From an uncultured Alteromonadaceae bacterium (GTDB lineage: Bacteria > Pseudomonadota > Gammaproteobacteria > Enterobacterales > Alteromonadaceae), in NCBI GenBank assembly GCA_938085045.1, contig CALKGI010000106.1, positions 1 through 64,000 of the forward strand: a stretch of 64,000 nucleotides of DNA, given 5' to 3'. The notes beneath the pieces were generated by a model that was given only the letters and a program-made list of their open reading frames with translations, did no database searches and had not been told where the DNA came from. The position numbers and the translations under genes were made by a program. Positions 56,901 to 64,000 of the stretch are shown piece after piece; position 1 is the stretch's first letter; the number at the start of each line of letters is the position of its first letter.

Positions 56901-57070
56901 GGTCAAGGACTTTACACAGAGACACGGAGGCGCGGAGGTTCACAGAGCAAGATTTAAAAGCGAAAAAGCATCTGGGCTTAATTTCATTGACTAATTAGTG
57001 TATTTTCTATTTTTCAGTCTTTCCTCGGTGAACCTTCGCGTCCCCGTTTATCCGTGTGAGGCTCTTGACC
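56901..57070. repeat. CACAGAG palindrome, copy 3
   Basis: The left arm (56901-56949) starts GGTCAAGGACTTTACACAG and the right arm (57018-57070) is its diverged inverse, ending in CTCTTGACC. The arms share GACGCG/GGTTCAC blocks. It fills the 199-base gap between the convergent serine hydrolase and M20 peptidase genes and may act as a terminator for both. It is the longest and most diverged of the three copies. Confidence 0.68.
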
Positions 57071-57093
57071 TAGGGCGCAAAGCGCCCACCAAA

Positions 57094-58413
57094 TCAGCGA
57101 TTAAGCAGACGATACATCAACAACACAGCCCGTTTGGTTTGCGAAGCTAAAGTCCGAATATCAGCAGTTTCGTCATCAGTATGCGATGAATGGCCCATTA
57201 AACCTAAACCATCAATGGCCATGTCGACATGCTTTGCGCTAAACGAAATATCTGCGGCACCAGCACGGCGAGGGTCTACTGCTTTGACTGGGCCAAAGCC
57301 AAGGTCGCGACTGGCATCGTCATAAATTTTCAGCAGTTTATTGTTGCCATCAGACGGTTCCATTGGTGGATAACCCGGCTCAAAAGTGATGGTCGCGCTG
57401 GTGTGAGGCAAATGGTTGGCGACGATTTTACGCATTGCCTTTTTCGCTTTTTCTTGCTGCTGGGGCGACAATGCTCTTAAATCGCCACTGACTTTGGTGG
57501 TTTGAGCAATCACGTTTTGTTTGCCATAACCCTTGGCTTTGGCAGAACCTGTGTCGAGCTCAGCTTGGGTGCCACCAACTATCAAACCGGGATTAAAGGT
57601 TAAATTGGGTTCATTTGATAATTGCGTTCTAAAACTGTTAAGAATTCGAGCGGTTTCATAGATGGCACCATAACCCATGTCTTCGCGGAAGATTTGTGAT
57701 GAGTGGGCAGGTTTGCCTGTAACGGCCAACTGCCAGCCGGTATAACCCCTTCTAGACACTACGGCGGTTTTCGGGTCGCCATCACCATTTTCAAACCCTA
57801 ATGCAATATCGGCCCATTTTGCTGAATCTATCAATACTTTTGCTGCAATATCTAACGGGCGACCACGCTTTTCTTCATCGCCGGTCATCACCACCTGAAT
57901 GCTAAACTGGTCTAAAATGCCTGCATCTTTTAACGCTTTAAGGGCGTAAACGATAATAACGTCACCACCTTTCATGTCGATGATGCCGGGGCCTTTTACA
58001 TAGGTATCATCTATTTCTATGTATTTTTGAACCGCACTGTCTTTAGAAAAAACCGTGTCTAGGTGGCCAATCATCAAGATTTTTGGGGGCTTTTTTTGGC
58101 TATTGGCCTTGCCCAAACGCTCGGCAAACAAATGTCCTGAACGGTTAAATGCTTTACCATCTATCCACTTGGTTGAAAAACCCAGTTGTTTTAGTTCGTG
58201 GGCAAAAATATCGCCAACCTTTTTAACCCCCTCAAAATTCATCGAACCACTGTTGATATTGACCACTTTTTTAAGCAAGGCACGAGCCTTGGGTTCATCA
58301 TCAGTGACCTGTTTGACCATTTGGGCTTCAACCCTGTTCAATGTGACTGCGTTGGCGACACCTATGTGACTGAATAATAAAATAGCGAAAATACCAGAAG
58401 TGATTTTCATCAT
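57094..58413 (-). CDS. Secreted M20-family metallopeptidase (carboxypeptidase G2-like)
   Basis: 439 residues with a signal peptide ending ANA-V. The di-zinc site is complete: MIGHLDTVF (His, Asp), GIIDMKGG (bridging Asp), TGDEEKRG (catalytic and ligand Glu) and GLMGHSSHTDDE (last His), with a dimerisation domain between about 215 and 330. Such enzymes release C-terminal residues, often glutamate, from peptides or folate-like compounds in the periplasm. It is divergent from a TonB-dependent receptor and may process what that receptor brings in (inference). Confidence 0.92.
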   Translation of the reverse strand: MMKITSGIFAILLFSHIGVANAVTLNRVEAQMVKQVTDDEPKARALLKKVVNINSGSMNFEGVKKVGDIFAHELKQLGFSTKWIDGKAFNRSGHLFAERLGKANSQKKPPKILMIGHLDTVFSKDSAVQKYIEIDDTYVKGPGIIDMKGGDVIIVYALKALKDAGILDQFSIQVVMTGDEEKRGRPLDIAAKVLIDSAKWADIALGFENGDGDPKTAVVSRRGYTGWQLAVTGKPAHSSQIFREDMGYGAIYETARILNSFRTQLSNEPNLTFNPGLIVGGTQAELDTGSAKAKGYGKQNVIAQTTKVSGDLRALSPQQQEKAKKAMRKIVANHLPHTSATITFEPGYPPMEPSDGNNKLLKIYDDASRDLGFGPVKAVDPRRAGAADISFSAKHVDMAIDGLGLMGHSSHTDDETADIRTLASQTKRAVLLMYRLLNR

Positions 58414-58726
58414 GGGCTTTAAACCTTGTTTTTGGATGGAATACGCTTAAGAAGGGGTTAATTTAACGTTAAGGGCAAGCTGTTACCACATTTTTTCAAA
58501 GAATTGGGGCGCGAAATACCGATGGATCGCCCTCAAAACAGCTATTTAACTCTTTATGTGCAATTTAGACTAAATATTCGAGCAAAAAACGATTATGATA
58601 ACGTCGACCCCTGACTGGTGGTTAGTATATCCAAAATAAAATACTTTATTAGCCATAAAAAACTGTTACCACATTAAAGCGGCACATAGAGGCTGCTAAT
58701 AATAAACAAATAGGACATACAACAAT
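58414..58726. promoter_or_regulatory. Divergent regulatory region with a 13-base direct repeat
   Basis: CTGTTACCACATT occurs at 58480-58492 and again, exactly, at 58663-58675. One copy lies 67 bases upstream of the M20 peptidase start and the other 52 bases upstream of the TonB-dependent receptor start, so each gene has one copy nearby. They may be operators for a common regulator. No promoter stands out clearly; TTTATT/TATCCAAAATAAAAT near 58628-58650 is AT-rich. Confidence 0.5.
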
Positions 58727-61306
58727 ATGAAAGCTCAATTTCGTGCTGGCACACTCGCTATCGCAGTGTCACTGGCCCTAGGTACCTCGACAATTGCTTT
58801 TGCTGAAGAAGCAACTGCTAAGAAAGAAAAACCTGAACGTATCGCCGTAGTCGGCTCACGTGGCGCGCCACGCTCAGTTGATGACTCACCTGTACCAGTA
58901 GATATTATCGGTGGAGAAGAGTTGGGTAAAGCAGGCAACACTGACATGTTGGAATTGATCAAAGGCACTGTGCCATCATTCAACGTTCACACTAACCCTA
59001 TTTCAGATGCTGCTAGCTTGGTTCGCCCAGCTAACTTGCGTGGCCTGTCTTCAGACAGCACCTTGATTTTGGTAAACGGCAAACGTCGTCACCGTGCTTC
59101 TGTTATCGCCTTATTAGGTGGTGGTATCAACGATGGTGCTCAAGGTCCAGATATCTCTGTTATTCCTAGTGCTGCAATCAAACAAATCGAAGTATTACGT
59201 GACGGTGCCTCAGCCCAATACGGTTCAGATGCCATCGCTGGTGTAATGAACTTCGTATTAAAAGATGCCTCAGAAGGCGGTTCTTTGACTATGCGTCATG
59301 GTTCTTACTACGAAGGTGACGGTGATAGCTCTGAGATTTCTGGTAACATCGGTTTGCCACTATCTTCTGACGGTTTTGCTAACTTAAGCTTCCAATACAA
59401 AACTTCTGATGCCACCAGCCGTAGTGTACAACGTCCAGACGCCGCTGCATTTATCCAAGCTGGCAACACTGCTGTATCTGATTTGGCACAAATCTGGGGT
59501 TCTCCAGAGGTTAATGACGATATTACAATTTTCGGTAACTTCGGTTTAGAGTTGAACAGCACTAGTGATGCTTATATGTTTGCTAACTATTCTGAGCGTG
59601 ATATTCGAGGTGGTTTCTATTACCGTAATCCGCATACTCGTGGTGGCATCTACTCAAATGATGGCGGTGAGACATTATTAGTAGCCGATCTTGATGGTGT
59701 TGGCACTGGCATCGAATGCCCAACGGTTAACATCACCACTGGCAATGTATTAACTCAAGCCGATTACGGTTTGATTGCTGATTCAAGCACCGCTGTTGGC
59801 CAAAACTGTTTTGCCTTCAACGAAATGTTACCAGGTGGTTTCACCCCTAACTTCGGTGGTAATATCATTGATACAGCGGTTACCTTTGGTACCAAAGGCG
59901 AATTGAAAGGTGACATGACTTATGACCTTAGCTTGTCGATTGGTCGTAATGCTTCATCTTATGTGATTTACGACACGGTAAATGGTTCATTGGGTCCAGA
60001 TACGCCAACGGTTTTCGAACCAGGTAAACACATTCAATTAGAAAAAACCTTAAATGCCGATTTAACCAAAGAATTTGATTTTGGTTTGGCCTCACCTGTT
60101 GTTGTAGCCGGTGGTTACGAATGGCATGCAGAAACCTTTGAAGTGACTGCTGGAGACGTAGCGTCTTTCACCGCAGGTCCTTTAACTTCTCAAGGTTTTG
60201 GTATCGGTTCTAATGGTTTCCCAGGATTCAAACCAACAGCTGCTGGCAAGTTCTCTCGTCGTAACTACGCTTTCTATCTTGATACTGAATTGCAGTTCAC
60301 TGACGATTTCTTGATGGGTTATGCGATTCGTTTTGAAGACTACAGCTCATTTGGCGACACCACTAACTACAAAGTGACTGCGCAATACGTTGTAAATGAT
60401 GATTTCTCGTTGCGTGCATCTGCAAACAGCGGTTTCAGAGCACCTTCAGTTGGTCAAGCTAACTACTCTAACGTACAAACTTCACTAGATGGCGGTGTAT
60501 TGGTCGATTCTGCCTTGTTGCCACCAACAAATCCGGTAGCAGTACAGTTAGGTGCTACGCCGTTGACGCCAGAAGAGTCTCAAAGTTACGCCTTTGGCGC
60601 GGTTTGGAATCTTGATGACATCAACATCACAGTTGATTACTACAATATTGAAGTAACCGATCGTATTTCTCAGTCAGAGCGTAGAACTTTGACCGATGCA
60701 GATAAAGCTATTTTGGAAGCCGCTGGCGTACCAAATGTTAACTCTATTCAGCAAGCGAGTTTCTTCACCAACGATTTCGACACCACCACTCAAGGTGTTG
60801 ACGTTGTGGTTAGCTACTCAACTGCATTGTTAAATGGCGATACTAACTTCAACATTGCTTACAACTGGAATGAAACTGAAGTTGACAAGTTCACAGCCAT
60901 CACTGGCCTTGGCAAAGTATCTCGCATCGAAAACGACTTACCAAACCATCGTGCAACGTTCACTTGGTCACAAAACTGGGATGAAGTAAGCATGTTCGCT
61001 CGTGTGAACTACTACGGTGAATTCCAAGGCGTACACGTTGATTGGGTTGGTACCGCAGAATCTCCGGGCACAGAAATCAATGCAAGTTCAACTTACACAG
61101 TTGACGTTGAAGTGAGCTATCACTTGACTGAAAGCATCACACTTAGTGTTGGCGCTCAAAACTTGTTTGACGAATACCCAGACGAATTGGCCTTTGCCGC
61201 TCAATCGGGTGCAGCTAACAATAGCTGGGGTGGTAAATACTACGAAACTTCTCCATTTGGTTTCAACGGTGGTTTCTACTACTTGAAAGCTAACTACAGC
61301 TTCTAA
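58727..61306 (+). CDS. TonB-dependent outer membrane receptor
   Basis: 859 residues with a signal peptide ending AFA-E. The plug domain (about 45-165) has VVGSRGAPRSVDDSPVPVDII, LRGLSSDSTLILVNGKRRH and IEVLRDGASAQYGSDAIAGV, all typical of TonB-dependent receptors; the barrel ends in LKANYSF with the terminal Phe needed for BAM insertion. Codon use is strongly biased to a few codons in the way of a highly expressed gene. It is divergent from an M20 peptidase. The substrate is unknown; a peptide or folate-like compound would fit the neighbour (inference). Confidence 0.95.
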   Translation: MKAQFRAGTLAIAVSLALGTSTIAFAEEATAKKEKPERIAVVGSRGAPRSVDDSPVPVDIIGGEELGKAGNTDMLELIKGTVPSFNVHTNPISDAASLVRPANLRGLSSDSTLILVNGKRRHRASVIALLGGGINDGAQGPDISVIPSAAIKQIEVLRDGASAQYGSDAIAGVMNFVLKDASEGGSLTMRHGSYYEGDGDSSEISGNIGLPLSSDGFANLSFQYKTSDATSRSVQRPDAAAFIQAGNTAVSDLAQIWGSPEVNDDITIFGNFGLELNSTSDAYMFANYSERDIRGGFYYRNPHTRGGIYSNDGGETLLVADLDGVGTGIECPTVNITTGNVLTQADYGLIADSSTAVGQNCFAFNEMLPGGFTPNFGGNIIDTAVTFGTKGELKGDMTYDLSLSIGRNASSYVIYDTVNGSLGPDTPTVFEPGKHIQLEKTLNADLTKEFDFGLASPVVVAGGYEWHAETFEVTAGDVASFTAGPLTSQGFGIGSNGFPGFKPTAAGKFSRRNYAFYLDTELQFTDDFLMGYAIRFEDYSSFGDTTNYKVTAQYVVNDDFSLRASANSGFRAPSVGQANYSNVQTSLDGGVLVDSALLPPTNPVAVQLGATPLTPEESQSYAFGAVWNLDDINITVDYYNIEVTDRISQSERRTLTDADKAILEAAGVPNVNSIQQASFFTNDFDTTTQGVDVVVSYSTALLNGDTNFNIAYNWNETEVDKFTAITGLGKVSRIENDLPNHRATFTWSQNWDEVSMFARVNYYGEFQGVHVDWVGTAESPGTEINASSTYTVDVEVSYHLTESITLSVGAQNLFDEYPDELAFAAQSGAANNSWGGKYYETSPFGFNGGFYYLKANYSF

Positions 61307-61344
61307 TTAAGCCTTTGGTTTAATTTAAAGATGATAGACAAATG

Positions 61345-61375
61345 AAAAGCCACTTCTTAGGATGTGGCTTTTTTC
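61345..61375 (+). terminator. Rho-independent terminator after the TonB-dependent receptor
   Basis: AAAAGCCAC and GTGGCTTTT form a 9-base stem around a 10-base loop, followed by more T. Confidence 0.88.
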
Positions 61376-61496
61376 TTGGGCATGATTAACCATCATTCAT
61401 CTCAAAAACTTCGCACCTTATCCTGCAATAACTTTTGTTTAGCGCATCTTGCGTATAAAGTAACGCCATTGAAAGCTTAACTCTGTGGATTTACTT

Positions 61497-62165
61497 ATGT
61501 TTAAACCTGTTGTTTTGGTGTCTTTGCTGGCTTTTAGCACATTGAGCACAGCCGAGGTCACGGTTTATACAGAAGTAGAGTATATCGAACTCAAGGCTAA
61601 CAACCCCAAAGACTTGATTAACAAACTAAAAATCGTTAAATCACCAATCATGGGCGATGCGTATGCTTGGGTTCATTCAAATAGCCAAAATGACACTACC
61701 TACACAACAAAGGATGAGAGTTGTAAACTGCATGGCTTTGATACCCAACTAGACATCACTATTACCTTGCCTCGTTGGACCAACGTTGAGCAGCGCAGCG
61801 AAAAGCACCAATTATGGTGGAAACAGTTAATTGGATTCATTACTGCCCACGAACTCAAACATAAGAGAATTATTATTGAGGCTGCAGAAGATTTTCAACA
61901 AGCCGCTAAAACCATCGGTGTGCAAGCCAATTGCTATGAAGTTAAAGAACGTTACCGTAAACTCAAATATAAATATGCCAGCCAAATAAGAGCCCGCGAT
62001 CATAAATTAGATTTTAAAGACCGTGGTCGTATGAAACTTAAAGACTTTTTGTTTCTTGATGCACTGCCTAGTGCCCCGAAAACTAAAGATGAAGATAGAG
62101 TCGAACAAAAAGTCGAACAAAAAAACAAACTGAAACAAAAAAGTCATCAAGAACGAGGCAAGTGA
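61497..62165 (+). CDS. DUF922-like secreted zinc-dependent protease, putative
   Basis: 222 residues from the ATG at 61497 (a GTG four codons upstream is possible). Signal peptide ending STA-E. The body has the pattern of DUF922 proteins: YTEVEYIELKANNPKDLINKL at the start, and TAHELKHKRI, an HExxH-like zinc motif. Two Cys may form a disulfide. The C-terminal 40 residues are Lys/Glu/Gln-rich (KVEQKNKLKQKSHQERGK) and probably unstructured. DUF922 members are predicted peptidases but are hardly studied. Confidence 0.72.
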   Translation: MFKPVVLVSLLAFSTLSTAEVTVYTEVEYIELKANNPKDLINKLKIVKSPIMGDAYAWVHSNSQNDTTYTTKDESCKLHGFDTQLDITITLPRWTNVEQRSEKHQLWWKQLIGFITAHELKHKRIIIEAAEDFQQAAKTIGVQANCYEVKERYRKLKYKYASQIRARDHKLDFKDRGRMKLKDFLFLDALPSAPKTKDEDRVEQKVEQKNKLKQKSHQERGK

Positions 62166-62206
62166 GGTCAGTTTCTGGTATCTTATGCAGCTTGTTGCTA
62201 ACTTGA

Positions 62207-63481
62207 ATGGATAGTCAGTTTTTGTTCGAACATTCGCCTAAATCTAGCTTTTTGTGGTTAATTCCCGCCAGTTTACTGCTTTTATCCAATGCTTATGCGG
62301 ATTCTGAACATGAGGTTTCGGGTAAGGCTGCGGTTATTATCAGTCAATCTGATGCGATAGCAGGCACAAATTCAGCGGATATGAGCCGCCTTGAAGGGGA
62401 TGACGCGTTTGATTTGTCAGGCCAATTACAATTGGCTTACGATTACAGCAACGAAAACTGGGGATTTTACAGCCATTTACAATTGACCGATGAAGGCAAT
62501 AGCAAGCACGGCAATGTTGGGTTGGTCGAAATGTACGGGTATTATCAATTCATACCAGACGAGAATCGAACGGTTACATTAACAATGGGACAAATGTTTT
62601 TGCCCTCATCGTTTGAAAACACCGAAGATTTTTGGGATTCGCCTTACAGCAATAATTTTTCAGCGCTAAACACTTGGATAGCTCAAGAAATTCGACCCAT
62701 CGGCTTAGAAGTTAAGTACGACTGGATAGCTGATGAGAATGATGATTTTAGTGCGTTTGGTTTTGGTGCCATGAGTTTTATTGGCAACGATTCGATGGGT
62801 TCGCAACTGACTTGGCGTGGTTGGTCGCTCGGACGACATAAAAGTGTTTATGGCGAAATACTTAATTTGCCCGAGATCACCAATATTGACAGTGGTATTT
62901 TTTCGGTGCAACGGGATGATGGTAGTAAACCGTTTGGTCGAGATTTAGATTACAAGTATGGCGTCGTAGCGCATGGTTACTGGTCACCGAATGCTGATTT
63001 GAGCTTCAACATCACATTCCTTGATAACAACGGTAGCGGCACCCTGTATCGCGGTGAATATGCATGGTCTACCATGTTTACTATCCTCGGTGTAAAATGG
63101 CAGATAAACGACAACTGGACGTTACTCGGCGAAACCATGAATGGCAAATCGTCGATGGGCAATCCGCCGGTTATGGGTGTGGGTGTTGAATTTGAAACAA
63201 CCTATATTCTAGCCAATTATCACCATGGGCAATGGGACCACACTGTTCGTGTGGAACAGTTCGATATGGTTGATGGTACGCGAATCCCTGGCGAGTCTAA
63301 CGACAAGGGAAAAGCGTTGACTCTGTCAACTCGATGGCAAGCCTTTGGTAAACCTTGGTCGGTGATCGGTGAAGTGCTGTTTATCGATGCTGGGGGACAA
63401 AGAACACGACTTTTGGACAATGGTAGCTTCATAGATGAAGATGAGTCACAGATGAGTCTGTCACTCAATTACTTCTTTTAA
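62207..63481 (+). CDS. Outer membrane beta-barrel (porin-like) protein, unknown
   Basis: 424 residues with a signal peptide ending AYA-D. The rest shows alternating hydrophobic strands with aromatic girdles (FDLSGQLQLAYDYSNENWGFYSHLQL, LTMGQMFLPSSFEN) and ends in LSLNYFF, so a beta-barrel with terminal Phe. The pattern is close to porins of the phosphate- or carbohydrate-selective type, but I cannot name the family. It begins 41 bases after the putative DUF922 protease on the same strand and may be cotranscribed. Confidence 0.75.
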   Translation: MDSQFLFEHSPKSSFLWLIPASLLLLSNAYADSEHEVSGKAAVIISQSDAIAGTNSADMSRLEGDDAFDLSGQLQLAYDYSNENWGFYSHLQLTDEGNSKHGNVGLVEMYGYYQFIPDENRTVTLTMGQMFLPSSFENTEDFWDSPYSNNFSALNTWIAQEIRPIGLEVKYDWIADENDDFSAFGFGAMSFIGNDSMGSQLTWRGWSLGRHKSVYGEILNLPEITNIDSGIFSVQRDDGSKPFGRDLDYKYGVVAHGYWSPNADLSFNITFLDNNGSGTLYRGEYAWSTMFTILGVKWQINDNWTLLGETMNGKSSMGNPPVMGVGVEFETTYILANYHHGQWDHTVRVEQFDMVDGTRIPGESNDKGKALTLSTRWQAFGKPWSVIGEVLFIDAGGQRTRLLDNGSFIDEDESQMSLSLNYFF

Positions 63482-63583
63482 ATCAGGCTGTAATGCAATG
63501 TAAAAAAGCCCACTCAAAGATGGTTTTTTTTCAATCTATGGCCTAAAGTAAAATTAACTTGGTACAATAATAAAAAGTTTAAT

Positions 63584-63868
63584 ATGGCAATAAAAAGAGT
63601 ACATATTTACGTTTCAGGCTCAGTACAGGGCGTTTGGTTTAGAGCCACTGCGCAAGGTGTTGCAATTGATGAAAACCTGACAGGCTGGGTTAGAAATCTA
63701 CGCGATGGTCGAGTCGAAATGGTCGCCGAAGGCGACGAAACGGGACTACAGGCACTAGTAAAGTGGTGTCACACTGGATCAGATGCCGCCGAGGTCAGCG
63801 ATGTCGACGACACTTGGTCAGATGCCACCCACGAGTTCGGTGCCTTTTTGAGTGGTGAAACCGCTTGA
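63584..63868 (+). CDS. yccX: Acylphosphatase
   Basis: 94 residues, the usual size. GSVQGVWFRATAQ holds the phosphate-binding loop and catalytic Arg, and GWVRNLRDGRVEMVAEGD the catalytic Asn. It hydrolyses carboxyl-phosphate bonds of acylphosphates in the cytoplasm. Start ATG at 63584. It ends in front of two hairpins, the second a clear terminator. Confidence 0.95.
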   Translation: MAIKRVHIYVSGSVQGVWFRATAQGVAIDENLTGWVRNLRDGRVEMVAEGDETGLQALVKWCHTGSDAAEVSDVDDTWSDATHEFGAFLSGETA

Positions 63869-63885
63869 TTTGATTCTGGATTTAT

Positions 63886-63919
63886 CAAGGCCATTGAAGA
63901 ACACAGTTCCATGGCCTTG
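63886..63919. other. Long hairpin downstream of the acylphosphatase gene
   Basis: CAAGGCCAT and ATGGCCTTG form a perfect 9-base stem that extends by GAA/TTC with one mismatch. There is no T tract behind it, so it is not a simple terminator; it might protect the mRNA 3' end or be a repeat. Confidence 0.45.
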
Positions 63920-63942
63920 CCCATTCAATATTATTTAAACTT

Positions 63943-63959
63943 GCCCGTTCGGGCTTTTT
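63943..63959 (+). terminator. Rho-independent terminator after the acylphosphatase gene
   Basis: GCCCG-TT-CGGGC followed by TTTTTC, a compact and strong terminator. Confidence 0.88.
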
Positions 63960-64000
63960 CTGTTTTATTTCCCTTTTGTTTTTGTATCTTTTTCTGATAT

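Noticed and set aside
63490-63535. Hairpin with T tract between the porin-like and acylphosphatase genes
   Set aside because: AAAAAAGCC and GGTTTTTTT pair only with a bulge and mostly through A-T pairs; too weak to call a terminator.

Overview
The window looks like a chromosomal segment of a marine-type gammaproteobacterium, most probably in the Alteromonadales. The reasons are the complete division and cell-wall (dcw) cluster in gammaproteobacterial order, the lpxC / dciA / M23 peptidase / secA neighbourhood, meso-diaminopimelate-type MurE, two TonB-dependent receptors, a moderate AT bias, and several families of dispersed intergenic palindromes. The genus cannot be fixed from the sequence alone. 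No rRNA, tRNA, intact insertion sequence, prophage or CRISPR array was seen.

Layout. 1-4.8 kb: two consecutive sensor histidine kinases, the first cut by the window edge. 4.9-6.1 kb: a CatA-like acetyltransferase and a convergent ParE/RelE-type toxin-antitoxin pair. 6.4-9.6 kb: a large Oar-like TonB-dependent receptor, followed by a MITE-like inverted-repeat element. 9.9-12.0 kb: an MltF-like lytic transglycosylase with two solute-binding domains. 12.3-13.4 kb: two tandem TIR-like (ThsB-type) proteins without a recognisable effector. 13.4-16.5 kb: a SWIM/SNF2 helicase. 16.7-18.0 kb: an unknown secreted protein and a LysE-type exporter.

18.6-35.9 kb holds mraZ-rsmH-ftsL-ftsI-murE-murF-mraY-murD-ftsW-murG-murC-ddlB-ftsQ-ftsA-ftsZ, mostly with overlapping or abutting genes. 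It starts behind a sigma70-like promoter and a three-repeat MraZ operator. The one real gap, ftsA to ftsZ, is full of potential secondary structure. lpxC, dciA (divergent), an M23 peptidase and secA follow to 41.6 kb. Together these genes make lipid II, build and control the divisome, start lipid A synthesis, load the replicative helicase and drive Sec export.

The rest is accessory or housekeeping. 41.7-47.4 kb: an orphan exbD, then a leftward operon (RND exporter, LolA-like periplasmic protein, TetR regulator, hydrolase-acetyltransferase fusion) with two TetR-type operators in its promoter. 47.5-52.9 kb: a pseudouridine synthase, a small membrane protein, an FHA/winged-helix protein, GloC-like glyoxalase II, a cysteine-free surface-protein-like product and a receiver-domain protein. 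53.2-63.9 kb: ApbE, a GntR regulator coupled to a serine hydrolase, an M20 peptidase divergent from a TonB-dependent receptor, a DUF922-like protease, an outer-membrane barrel protein and acylphosphatase.

The best candidates for something undescribed are the paired orphan TIR-like proteins, the RND/LolA-like/TetR/hydrolase-acetyltransferase operon, the structured ftsA-ftsZ spacer, and the several palindromic repeat families.
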